Assembly (NCBI RefSeq): GCF_047246645.1
Contig: NZ_JBFOKR010000008.1
Location: 157,825-221,824, forward strand
DNA length: 64,000 nt
Direction: 5' to 3'
DNA from: Ferdinandcohnia sp047246645
Lineage (GTDB): Bacteria > Bacillota > Bacilli > Bacillales > Bacillaceae_L
The number at the start of each line of letters is the position of its first letter. Within the stretch, counting starts at the first letter, position 1. A model generated the notes under the pieces. It was not told the origin of the DNA and searched no databases. It was given only the letters and a program-made list of their open reading frames with translations. The position numbers and the translations under genes were made by a program. Below, piece by piece: positions 44,268-52,225 of this stretch.

Positions 44268-45440
44268 TCATTTTTTCGCAGGTTCAGGAACTGCCTTTGA
44301 CTTTTCCGTTCTCCTTACATAATCAGTAATCAATTTATAATAAGCATTGGCCATCATCCAAATGCTCTCTTTCTCATCTTCAAAGAATTCAATATTATAG
44401 CCATCTAAACTATTATTAATTGTTTTAATATATTCCTTTAACACATTTGCTCCTCCGCCAACAAAGTAACAGATTTCTGTTTGGGAGTTTCTTTGCCACG
44501 TGTTTCGTAATAAACGATATTGTTTTTTCGCAAGTTCCAGTAAAATGCGATCTGTTATATCATGGACGCTTGTCCTACTACCTTTAACCATAATATGGTT
44601 TCGGTCATTTTTTCGTGTGATAATTTCGACTACGTCTCGACGGCTATCTAACTCTACCCCATACTTTGAACGAATTTCTTCACGTATAGCTTCTAAAGCC
44701 TCTGACACTCCAAGATTAAATCCCTGCGCCTTGTCATCGTCGACATTTCGGTTCTTAATTACTGCTATATCAGTAGATAAGCCTCCAATATCTTGAATGA
44801 CTATTCTTTTATCTATCAAATTTTTGTTTATAATTTTCAGTTGATTATCCATGACAAGATTAATAAATGCAGCAAATCCTTCGGGATATATTTTTACTTC
44901 ATTAAATTTAATATTTACCTTTATCCCTTGATATCGGGGTGTTACAAGAAACTCTACTTGGTGGACTGAACCAACCAGTTTTGAACGGTAGCCCGCATCC
45001 TTTCCTTCCTTTACTTCTCGAAGTGGTAGTCCCGTTCCAAGCGTATAGTTTGCATCGATTACGTTTTTTGCTCGCGAGAAGAGTTCTGCATTCTCCTCTT
45101 TAACAGCATCTAGAGCCAATGTTGCAAAAAGCATTACCAGGGTTTGATCCTCTTCTGATTTTGAACTGCCTGGATCTAGCTCGGTTGCATTATTAGTCTT
45201 CGTTGCTAAGTTTCCAACTCGGTAGATTGCATTATTTTCTTTTAATGCAGGGGAGTGTACCTTAATATGAATCCCATCCAGGGGATCTTTCGTATCTAAT
45301 TCTTCAATTCCAATAACCGGTCGATCTTCTGTATCTCTTGCTACGATATTGGGAATATTTAGTTCATACTCCACTTCTCCAAAAATAGCCTTGATTGAGT
45401 CATTTCCGACATCTACAGCAGCAATTCTAGACTTAGACAT
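44268..45440 (-). CDS. ParM/StbA-type actin-like protein, chromosomal
   Basis: This 390-aa protein has the actin ATPase elements: phosphate-1 AAVDVGNDSIKAIFG (7-21), phosphate-2 QDIGGLSTDIAVI (216-228) and adenosine motif YFVGGGANVL (325-334). Its ends and overall form match ParM/StbA/Alp plasmid-segregation actins rather than MreB. I chose ATG 45440 (MSKSRIAAVDVG). The frame stays open 53 codons upstream, but those residues are hydrophobic and unlike the family. AAAGGA lies 12 nt before this ATG. It is followed by the RHH adaptor and the tail-less FtsZ. All neighbours are chromosomal genes, so this is not a plasmid. Confidence 0.88.
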   Translation of the reverse strand: MSKSRIAAVDVGNDSIKAIFGEVEYELNIPNIVARDTEDRPVIGIEELDTKDPLDGIHIKVHSPALKENNAIYRVGNLATKTNNATELDPGSSKSEEDQTLVMLFATLALDAVKEENAELFSRAKNVIDANYTLGTGLPLREVKEGKDAGYRSKLVGSVHQVEFLVTPRYQGIKVNIKFNEVKIYPEGFAAFINLVMDNQLKIINKNLIDKRIVIQDIGGLSTDIAVIKNRNVDDDKAQGFNLGVSEALEAIREEIRSKYGVELDSRRDVVEIITRKNDRNHIMVKGSRTSVHDITDRILLELAKKQYRLLRNTWQRNSQTEICYFVGGGANVLKEYIKTINNSLDGYNIEFFEDEKESIWMMANAYYKLITDYVRRTEKSKAVPEPAKK

Positions 45441-45559
45441 ATTGTGGATCATTCCTTTTAATAGATTTATTTTAAAATGGTAGATCTGTAAAATTAGTGT
45501 TATTACATTTAACGTTATAAGAGATTTATAGATTCCACAATGCGCTGAACTGAAAAGAA

Positions 45560-45735
45560 ATATAACTGTAAACTTCTTGTAAACTATCACTTTTTGCATA
45601 CATTTTTGTAAACAACGCTAACATTTTCGTATACATCTCGTGTTTAAAGGATGTATACATGTTTGTTTACATGTACACGCATTTGTATACGATTTGTTTA
45701 CTGATTGTAAACAGGTAAACATAATTGTATACACT
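45560..45735. repeat. Array of 11 GTWWAC sites, candidate parC/centromere of the parMR locus
   Basis: The hexamer GTWWAC (GTAAAC, GTATAC or GTTTAC, usually as TTTGTAWAC) starts at 45568, 45579, 45608, 45629, 45653, 45665, 45685, 45696, 45707, 45715 and 45727. Steps are 11, 29, 21, 24, 12, 20, 11, 11, 8 and 12 bp, mostly near one, two or three helical turns. Eleven copies in 165 bp are far more than chance. The array lies 128-292 bp upstream of the parM start, where type II partition loci carry their centromere. Near-variants (GCATAC, GTACAC) fill some gaps. Confidence 0.8.
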
Positions 45736-45797
45736 CCTTTTATGTAAAAATAAGATCTCCAGCTATTTGGTGAATTCTTTTTTACAACCTCAAAAAT

Positions 45798-45830
45798 AGA
45801 AAAAAACCGCACCTCTCTGGGTACGGTTCA
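45798..45830 (-). terminator. Terminator of the metNIQ-like operon
   Basis: AACCGc ACC pairs with GGTaCGGTT around tctctgg. The run of seven A before it gives a U tract on the minus strand. It isolates the partition locus from the importer genes. Confidence 0.75.
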
Positions 45831-45847
45831 CTTACCTTTTTTAGCTA

Positions 45848-46678
45848 TTACTCGAAAGCAGGAATAGCCGTTTCATCATAATTTTCTTCTAGGAATTTGC
45901 GTACATCTGGACTTGTCATAACTTCAGCTAATTTTTGAATTGCTTCTGAGTCAGCATTATCTTCACGGGCCACTAAAGTAATTGCAAAGTCATTTTCAAC
46001 GCCTTCAGTTAATAGAGCGTCACTTTTAGGTGTTAATCCAAGTGGTGCTGCATACGCAGGTGTCATAACGACTGCATCTGCATCATCATACATTCTCGCT
46101 AACATTAACAAATCTACTTCTTCAAATTTGTATCCTTTAGGGTTATCAATAATATTTGCTTGTGTATAGTATGGTCCTGTTTTTTCCTCTAACGTAATTA
46201 CACCGTGTTGAGCTAACAACGACAATGAACGGTCAATATTAGAAACATCATTTGCAATTGCAATAACAGCACCTTCAGGTAATTCATCGATCGCATTGAA
46301 TTCTTTTGAATACACACCATAGTTCGCAAAATAGACAGGTACTATCGGAACTAGATCTGCATCATTATTGCGATTGAACTCCTCCATATATGGAACGTGT
46401 TGGAAGAAGTTCGCATCAACTTCACCTGCAGCAAGGGCACTATTTGGCTGTACATTATCACCAAGTACTACTAACTCAATGTTAATTCCTTCCTCTGCTA
46501 GTTTTGTTTTTGCAATCTCGACAATATCAGTCATTGGTGGAATTAAAGACGCCACTTTTAGTGTTACTTCTTCTTTTTCTGTCTTTTGTTTAGTTTCATT
46601 CTCACTTTTTTCATTCTCTTGGCCACATCCAGCTAAAGTGAAAAGAAATAATGCCAATAAAATTAATAGTTTTTTCAT
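45848..46678 (-). CDS. metQ: MetQ-family substrate-binding lipoprotein
   Basis: This 276-aa lipoprotein has signal peptide MKKLLILLALFLFTLAGC with lipobox LAGC (Cys18), an acidic spacer and then the NlpA/MetQ fold. Typical strings are GEVDANFFQHVPYMEEFN, GAVIAIANDVSNIDRSLSLL and VVMTPAYAAPLGLTPKSDAL. Related proteins bind methionine. ATG 46678 has GGGGG upstream, better than the longer frame. It is the third gene of the operon, 20 nt after metI. No S-box riboswitch precedes the operon, so the substrate could differ from methionine. Confidence 0.87.
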   Translation of the reverse strand: MKKLLILLALFLFTLAGCGQENEKSENETKQKTEKEEVTLKVASLIPPMTDIVEIAKTKLAEEGINIELVVLGDNVQPNSALAAGEVDANFFQHVPYMEEFNRNNDADLVPIVPVYFANYGVYSKEFNAIDELPEGAVIAIANDVSNIDRSLSLLAQHGVITLEEKTGPYYTQANIIDNPKGYKFEEVDLLMLARMYDDADAVVMTPAYAAPLGLTPKSDALLTEGVENDFAITLVAREDNADSEAIQKLAEVMTSPDVRKFLEENYDETAIPAFE

Positions 46679-46697
46679 TATGTTTTCCCCCTGTTGT

Positions 46698-47360
46698 TTA
46701 TCTTTTATCAATAATCCTCGATACAGTAGTACCTGTAAATTGAATTAGCTGCACTAGTATAATCATAATAATAATCATATACATCATTAAGTCAGTTTTG
46801 AATTGCTGATAACCATACCGAATCGCAAAGTCTCCTATCCCACCGCCTCCGACCACTCCCATTATTGTCGAATAAGATATAAAACTAATAATCGACGTTG
46901 TTAATCCTAGAACAAGTCCGGAGCGAGCCTCAACTAAAAGAAACTTAAAGATAATTTCCTTAACAGAAGCACCCATGGAAATAGCAGCCTCCATTACACC
47001 TTTTGGTACATCCAATAACGATTGTTCAACTAAGCGTGAATAGTGAGCAATTGCTATTATCGATAATGGAACAGTTGCAGCAGCTGTTCCAATGGCAGTT
47101 CCTATGAGTAATCTAGTAAATGGAATTAAAAACACTACTAATAGCAAAAACGGAAAGGATCGGATTGTATTAACTAGTAAATTTAGTGAAGAAAATACAA
47201 ACTGGTTCTCAAGCAACTGGCCTTGCCTGCTAAGATACAGTATGATCCCGACTGGAAGTCCAATTAAGACTGCAGCTAAAATTGAAACCCCAACCATTAT
47301 AAAGGTTTCTATGATTGCTTTCCAAATCTCTGCTTCATATTGAACTAAAATCTCAGGCAT
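46698..47360 (-). CDS. metI: MetI-family ABC permease
   Basis: This permease of about 220 aa has five or six membrane segments. The EAA loop reads EAAISMGASVKEIIFKFLLVEARSGLVLGLT, and a conserved GVVGGGGIGDFAIRYGYQQF follows. It pairs with MetN and MetQ. The reading frame overlaps the end of metN. I placed the start at ATG 47360, while GTG 47372 is also possible, as neither has an ideal ribosome binding site; translational coupling to metN is likely. Confidence 0.87.
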   Translation of the reverse strand: MPEILVQYEAEIWKAIIETFIMVGVSILAAVLIGLPVGIILYLSRQGQLLENQFVFSSLNLLVNTIRSFPFLLLVVFLIPFTRLLIGTAIGTAAATVPLSIIAIAHYSRLVEQSLLDVPKGVMEAAISMGASVKEIIFKFLLVEARSGLVLGLTTSIISFISYSTIMGVVGGGGIGDFAIRYGYQQFKTDLMMYMIIIMIILVQLIQFTGTTVSRIIDKR

Positions 47361-48102
47361 TTGTGCTATCACTTTCCTTTGTTAGCTGTTCTACAAACCA
47401 TGCTGGACTATTATTTAAAGTTTGAATCCCCTTTGGTTCAATTGCTATTGTTTCATAGACTTGTCCATCTGCCATGATCGTTACGCGATTACATATACTT
47501 TTAACGACTTCCATCTCATGACTAACAATCACAATTGTTACCCCTAGGCTTTTATTAATGTTTTGTAATACACGTAGAATTTCAGCTGTTGTATTCGGGT
47601 CAAGAGAGGAGGTTGGCTCATCACATAACAAAACTTGAGGATAATTCGCTAATGCCCTTGCGATTGCCACGCGCTGCTTTTGTCCCCCGCTTAATTGAGT
47701 TGGATATTTATTTTGTAAGCTCTCTAATCCAACAAATTGAAGACATTCCACAACTCTACTATGGCGTTTTGTCTTTGACATTTTTGCTAACTCTAACGGA
47801 ACAGCAACATTATCGAAAACTGTTTTATTTGCCACTAAATTAAAATGTTGAAAGATCATCCCAATTGTTTGCCTTGCCTGTCGAAGTTCTTTACTGTTTA
47901 AATCTGTTAAAAACTGCCCATTCACTTCGACTTTACCCTCATCTGGTATTTCCAATAAATTTATCATCCGCAGTAAAGTAGATTTTCCCGCTCCACTCGC
48001 ACCGATTACTCCATGGATTTCACCTTTATTTATCGTCAGAGATACAGATTTAATAGCCTGGAACTGCGAAAAAGCTTTAGAAACACGATGTAATGTAATC
48101 AT
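47353..48102 (-). CDS. metN: MetN-family ABC ATPase lacking the NIL domain
   Basis: This 249-aa ATPase has Walker A GASGAGKST, signature LSGGQKQRVAIARAL, Walker B VLLCDEPTSSLDP and H-loop VIVSHEMEVVKSICNRV. The sequence style is MetN. Canonical MetN is about 340 aa and ends in an ACT-like NIL domain that binds methionine and inhibits transport. Here the protein stops soon after the ATPase core, so that allosteric control is missing. AAAGGGG lies 7 nt before ATG and can pair with ACCCTT in the leader. It is the first gene of the operon. Confidence 0.85.
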   Translation of the reverse strand: MITLHRVSKAFSQFQAIKSVSLTINKGEIHGVIGASGAGKSTLLRMINLLEIPDEGKVEVNGQFLTDLNSKELRQARQTIGMIFQHFNLVANKTVFDNVAVPLELAKMSKTKRHSRVVECLQFVGLESLQNKYPTQLSGGQKQRVAIARALANYPQVLLCDEPTSSLDPNTTAEILRVLQNINKSLGVTIVIVSHEMEVVKSICNRVTIMADGQVYETIAIEPKGIQTLNNSPAWFVEQLTKESDSTNA

Positions 48103-48150
48103 AAAAAAACCCCTTTCTATTCACTGAAGGGTGTAGTTACAACGCATCTA

Positions 48151-48179
48151 ATTATAGCTTACTATGGGAAGGTTGTCAT
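48151..48179 (-). promoter_or_regulatory. metNIQ promoter
   Basis: On the minus strand ATGACA (48179-48174), a 17-bp spacer and a perfect TATAAT (48156-48151) make a strong sigma-A promoter. The leader to the ATG is only about 40 nt, too short for a SAM-I riboswitch. Confidence 0.75.
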
Positions 48180-48377
48180 TTTAGAGAAATCTTTCTCACC
48201 GAAAAATGAAATAAATTTGTGGCCATCTATCTTCATATTCTAAGAGGTATGGTGCTACAACTTTCCTACATTCTGTCCAACTTAACAATGCTATCTGCTA
48301 TTTTGGGGGAATATGCTTACCCCCAACCTTTTTGGTAGGGGGTAAGCTAAATTACTTGGATGTGAGATGAATTGAAT

Positions 48378-48767
48378 TTACCTTTTAGTATTATTAAAGA
48401 AGATTTTATAAGGTAATAATAATGCTGCTAAAGATAGTAGTAAAAAAATAATATCAGGCATGAATGTACCAAAGCCGATTATATGAAGCAAAAAGAATAA
48501 GGGATATACCCAACACACATACCAGGACCACCGAAGTCCTTTACGATATGCATTTAAAATAATTGCAAGACCAAACAATGTCATACCTATCACTAAGGAT
48601 CCACGTAGCTTTAATTCAATCCCAATTTCTGTTTGATCATCTGATAGATATGCATGTAAAACTGAACCTTCACCTACTGGTCCGTTTTCACCTGAAATAC
48701 TTATAATAAGCATTAGAATTTGTATGAGAAGCAATAGAAACCAAGCCTTTGTTTGCAAAAACTTCAC
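48378..48767 (-). CDS. Small integral membrane protein, unknown
   Basis: This protein of about 129 aa has four predicted membrane segments (near residues 10-28, 58-75, 82-100 and 103-122). It has a hydrophilic loop GENGPVGEGSVLHAYLSDDQTEIG after the first. The family is not recognised. I placed the start at GTG 48767, 6 nt after AGGAGGTG. A stable GCTTACCCCC/GGGGGTAAGC hairpin follows at 48315-48347 but has no clear U tract. The flanking genes do not suggest a role. Confidence 0.65.
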   Translation of the reverse strand: MKFLQTKAWFLLLLIQILMLIISISGENGPVGEGSVLHAYLSDDQTEIGIELKLRGSLVIGMTLFGLAIILNAYRKGLRWSWYVCWVYPLFFLLHIIGFGTFMPDIIFLLLSLAALLLPYKIFFNNTKR

Positions 48768-49040
48768 TTCAATCACCTCCTCATACCTATTTTAAAAAAT
48801 AGGGTAAGTCTCATATTTAGACTGTATTTACTTAACAGGTAGGCCAATTAACTGACATACCTTTTTATAAAGAACACCTTTAAAGAATAATATTGTTGTG
48901 GTATTTAATTTATTCCATACTTTACTCTTACCTAAAAAATTTTATATTGAGGATTTTTCTATAAAAAGTATCTCTTGCTGCTGCTGAAAAATATTGCTCC
49001 TTTTGAACCTAACTTTTATCCTCCATAATTGAATAAAAGT
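48768..49040. other. AT-rich intergenic region
   Basis: It lies between the membrane-protein gene and rluF, which point away from each other. Apart from the rluF promoter at its right edge I see no gene, repeat or RNA element. Confidence 0.4.
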
Positions 49041-49070
49041 TTGTGATTCATCCTTAAAATAAAGTATAGT
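49041..49070 (+). promoter_or_regulatory. rluF promoter
   Basis: TTGTGA (49041-49046), an 18-bp spacer and TATAGT (49065-49070) lie 41 bp before the start codon. Confidence 0.55.
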
Positions 49071-49110
49071 TAGTCTATTAAAACAATCCCCTGATTAAGG
49101 ATGTGGCAAC

Positions 49111-49818
49111 ATGCGTGTTAATAAATATATAAGTGAATCTGGTAAAGCATCCAGACGAGGTGCTGATAAATTAATTGCCGATGGGAGAGTTACCATTAAT
49201 GGTAAACGTGTGACTATAGGTAGTAGAGTAGAACCTGGGGATGACGTACGAGTAGATGGAAATCCAATCCGAGTAGCAAGGAATTATGTATACATTGCCT
49301 TAAACAAACCAGTAGGTATTACGAGTACCACTGAAAAAGGGGTAAAGGGGAATGTCATTGATTTGGTCAACCACCCTTTACGAATATTTAATATAGGGCG
49401 ACTGGATAAAGATTCAGAGGGCTTATTGCTTCTAACAAACGATGGAGACATTGTTAATGAAATTCTGCGGGCTGAAAATCAGCATGAAAAAGAATATATC
49501 GTTTCAGTAGACAAACCGATAACTCCTGAATTTTTAAAGAAGATGTCAGAGGGTGTAAAAATATTAGGTACAAAAACACTTCCCTGTAAGGTAGAACAAT
49601 TATCAAAATTTGATTTTCGTATCATTTTAACTCAGGGACTAAATCGCCAAATACGTCGCATGTGTGCAGAACTGGGATACGACGTTTTCCGACTGCAAAG
49701 AATCCGAATTATGAATATACACTTAGGAAACCTTCCACCTGGACAATGGAGAGATTTATCTAAGAAAGAGAAAACTCAATTATTTAGAGACTTAAACTAT
49801 GAGCCAAAAGAATGGTAG
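49111..49818 (+). CDS. rluF: 23S rRNA pseudouridine synthase RluF-type
   Basis: This 235-aa protein has an N-terminal S4 RNA-binding domain (MRVNKYISESGKASRRGADKLIADGRVTING). The RsuA/RluB/RluF catalytic domain follows, with the active Asp in FNIGRLDKDSEGLLLLTNDG and the LTQGLNRQIRRMCAELGYDVFRLQRIRI block. The NRQIRRMC sequence and short C-terminus fit RluF (23S position 2604) better than RluB, by memory. It is a single gene. Confidence 0.87.
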   Translation: MRVNKYISESGKASRRGADKLIADGRVTINGKRVTIGSRVEPGDDVRVDGNPIRVARNYVYIALNKPVGITSTTEKGVKGNVIDLVNHPLRIFNIGRLDKDSEGLLLLTNDGDIVNEILRAENQHEKEYIVSVDKPITPEFLKKMSEGVKILGTKTLPCKVEQLSKFDFRIILTQGLNRQIRRMCAELGYDVFRLQRIRIMNIHLGNLPPGQWRDLSKKEKTQLFRDLNYEPKEW

Positions 49819-49845
49819 ATGTTAAGTAAGAAATACCATTATAGT

Positions 49846-49886
49846 AAACCTTAATGCTTCTTTATATAGAAAGAAGCATTAAGGAA
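49846..49886 (+). terminator. Hairpin after rluF
   Basis: CCTTAATGCTTCTTT (49849-49863) pairs with AAAGAAGCATTAAGG (49870-49884). The stem is long, but the T run is missing, so function as a terminator is likely but not certain. Confidence 0.6.
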
Positions 49887-49949
49887 GATATTCATAGAAT
49901 TATTAGTTACTTTTGAATGGTTAACCAACACAATTCAAATTTTTTATTC

Positions 49950-50447
49950 TCATGTTATGTTGTTGGAAGACGCGGCAGCCTGGTCAGCCTTTACACAATC
50001 AATTGCTACAACGAGCGAAATAATGACCGTTTCCATCTCTTCGTCCACTATTTGGACCTTATAGCTATCGCCCCAAGTGAACCACTCCTTGCTCACCATA
50101 CCTACAATATTGCCATTCCTTAATACTTGAAAATCCATATCCCACCAATTACCACGCACTTCAAGTCCTGCCGCTTCAATCGAATAGCGTGCCTTCAGAA
50201 AAGACATCTCCTTCTTTATTATCACAACACCACGACCTTTTACTTCAACATAAAATGTAGGTAAAAAGCTGAATACTTTTTTTGTAATGAGTGCTACTTC
50301 TTCTCTTTGTATATTCATAATGGAGAAAGTCTTTGGGATCTTCATGAAGCTTCCTTCGACATAGTATATATCTTTCTCCTGCTGATCTTTTACCGTAAAT
50401 TTACCACTAAGGCTGAATACCTTCTGTTTTATATAAAGTTGCTTCAT
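49950..50447 (-). CDS. LURP-one-related (YxjI-type) protein
   Basis: This 165-aa protein has the tubby-like/LURP-one beta-barrel pattern: LYIKQKVFSLSGKFTVKD at the start, repeated short strands (VEGSFMKIPKTFSI) and RGNWWDMDFQVLRNGNIVGMVSKEWFTWGDSYKVQI near the end. Bacterial members are soluble; their role is unknown, with membrane phospholipid binding suspected. AGGGGAGG precedes ATG. The last 15 residues are low-complexity. It is a single gene. Confidence 0.82.
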   Translation of the reverse strand: MKQLYIKQKVFSLSGKFTVKDQQEKDIYYVEGSFMKIPKTFSIMNIQREEVALITKKVFSFLPTFYVEVKGRGVVIIKKEMSFLKARYSIEAAGLEVRGNWWDMDFQVLRNGNIVGMVSKEWFTWGDSYKVQIVDEEMETVIISLVVAIDCVKADQAAASSNNIT

Positions 50448-50556
50448 ACAGTCCTCCCCTTATACCAATATAGGATCGTTTTAGATTACCCAATTTTGGC
50501 TAAAACTGATTTCATTATATATCTTCAACATTTGTCCTCATATTACCTTCTAAATA

Positions 50557-50597
50557 GAAAAAGGTATATAACCTAGACGGTAATATACCTTTTAAAA
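50557..50597. terminator. Hairpin between the LURP-one gene and the second GH43 gene
   Basis: AAGGTATAT (50561-50569) pairs with ATATACCTT (50583-50591), with A and T runs outside. It lies about 110 nt after the GH43 stop codon (minus strand) and upstream of the LURP-one gene. Confidence 0.6.
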
Positions 50598-50709
50598 TAT
50601 ATACGATAGGAACACCTATTATTGTTAGAATTTACCTTCATCTACTTTAGTAGCCGTTGCACCTCTAACATTACTTTTAGTCATTATACCCCAACCCATT
50701 TTTTAACTC

Positions 50710-52128
50710 TCACTCCAATGTAAAAGATGCCAAACTGGCATTTCCCATGCCGGTAAAAGTAAAATATAATGCTTGAATGCCATCGGGGATGATAATATCT
50801 GCGTAATACTCTGTCCATACATTAGTAAAATCAACCGGAATTTGTCCATAAGCCGGTCCATCCCAAGATGTTTTTACCTCAAAGTTTCCACGACAATACC
50901 CGCGAACCTTGATTTTCACTTTTTGAATTCCTTTACAATCAAAATATTTAAATCCGGCCGTAGCAGAATCCTGCATATTGGCGATATAACCTATTTCTTC
51001 GTCCCCATCTTTTCCTTCCTGGGTAATCTTCGGATATCTCCCGTCCATCCACGCACCGAATGTCCCTGAATACATTTCCTCATCTTTACAGAATAGATTG
51101 CATGCGATGTAAGCAGGGTATTCTCCGCGTCCGACTAACGGTCCCCCATTAGGACCACATGACGTCATCTCTATTTGAGATATCGTTCCATCATCCTGAA
51201 TATCAATAAGTTCAATACAGCCTTGTCGACTATAACTTGTTCCATTGGTATGTCTGTGGTAAAAGATATACCATTTGCCGTTAACTTCAACCATACTTCC
51301 ATGGTTATTCCCACCGTAATACATAGGTTGATTGTCAGGTTTATACGAATTTATATGAAGGTCATTGTTGCTTACTATTACCCCTTGAAAGACAAAATCT
51401 TTTGTGGGGAATTTGCTTGTAGCATAACAAAGTTCATGCATGACTACGGAGGAGTAAATGAAATAATAAGTATCGCCCTTTTTTCTCATGGAAGGTGCCT
51501 CAAAAAATTCATGCCCTTCGTACCCGCTTCCTTTGCTATAAGGCTCGCTAGGTGCGATAAATACAGGTTCTTCTACAATCGTCAGCATATCCGGTCCTAA
51601 TACCGTCGCCATTGCACCTTTTCTCGACTTGTCACCTACCCCACAAAAACCTGTATAGAGGTAAGTATTCTCGCCCTCCGTCATAACTCCTGGATCAAAC
51701 TGAGGCTGGTCACCCTCTCTTTCTCCAAGTCGTGCTCCATCAGCATAACGTACGTAACCGTAAAATTCATACTTGCCTGCTGGTGTATCGCAAACTGCCA
51801 CTGACACAATTGAAACCTTATCAAGAACATAGTAAAGATAGTAACGGCCATCCGGACCAACCGTTACATCTGGTGCATAAAGACACATCCTTCCATCTGG
51901 ATTAAGTGGGTCATCCGTTTTTTTGTAAATGATTCCTTCATACTGCCAATCAGCCATATCCTCAACAGGCGCTGACCAGCATACATAATCATTTAAACAG
52001 AATACATGTCCGTTAAAGCTGTCATGAGAACCATATACATAAACTCTATCATTAAAAACATGCGGTTCTCCATCCGGAATGTATTCCCAAGATGGAAGAT
52101 AAGGATTTAAACCTTGCTTTCTTGTCAT
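50710..52128 (-). CDS. Glycoside hydrolase family 43 with C-terminal carbohydrate-binding-like domain, cytoplasmic
   Basis: This 472-aa enzyme has a GH43 propeller (about residues 1-330). Candidate acids are Asp in YIPDGEPHVF, Asp in QFDPGVMTE and Glu in HEFFEAPSMRKK. A jelly-roll module (about 350-472, ATAGFKYFDCKGIQKVKIKVRGYCRG .. SLASFTLE) resembles CBM6. It has no signal peptide, so it acts on imported oligosaccharides. It is transcribed in the same direction as the GH10 xylanase gene, which precedes it, but a terminator lies between. GGAG lies before ATG. Confidence 0.85.
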   Translation of the reverse strand: MTRKQGLNPYLPSWEYIPDGEPHVFNDRVYVYGSHDSFNGHVFCLNDYVCWSAPVEDMADWQYEGIIYKKTDDPLNPDGRMCLYAPDVTVGPDGRYYLYYVLDKVSIVSVAVCDTPAGKYEFYGYVRYADGARLGEREGDQPQFDPGVMTEGENTYLYTGFCGVGDKSRKGAMATVLGPDMLTIVEEPVFIAPSEPYSKGSGYEGHEFFEAPSMRKKGDTYYFIYSSVVMHELCYATSKFPTKDFVFQGVIVSNNDLHINSYKPDNQPMYYGGNNHGSMVEVNGKWYIFYHRHTNGTSYSRQGCIELIDIQDDGTISQIEMTSCGPNGGPLVGRGEYPAYIACNLFCKDEEMYSGTFGAWMDGRYPKITQEGKDGDEEIGYIANMQDSATAGFKYFDCKGIQKVKIKVRGYCRGNFEVKTSWDGPAYGQIPVDFTNVWTEYYADIIIPDGIQALYFTFTGMGNASLASFTLE

Positions 52129-52183
52129 AAATGTTCATCTCCTTTATTAAATTTGGTCAAAATTTCACCAAACAGCTTCTATA

Positions 52184-52218
52184 AAAACAAAGCTATTCCG
52201 CTAAACCTGGAATAGCCT
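52184..52218 (-). terminator. Terminator of the GH10 xylanase gene
   Basis: AAGCTATTCC pairs with GGAATAGCCTT around gctaaacct. On the minus strand it is followed by TTTGTTTTTA. Confidence 0.75.
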
Positions 52219-52225
52219 TGTTGTT

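Noticed and set aside
45560..45735. CRISPR array
   Set aside because: The repeated unit is only 6-9 bp with variable 2-20 bp gaps, and there are no long repeats, spacers or cas genes.
42443..45735. Integrated plasmid or prophage around the parM locus
   Set aside because: No replication, integrase, phage or transposase gene and no flanking direct repeats were seen. Only the partition-type genes are present, so a full mobile element cannot be claimed.
48103..48377. SAM-I (S-box) riboswitch before metN
   Set aside because: None of the conserved S-box strings is present on the minus strand, and the promoter lies too close to the gene.
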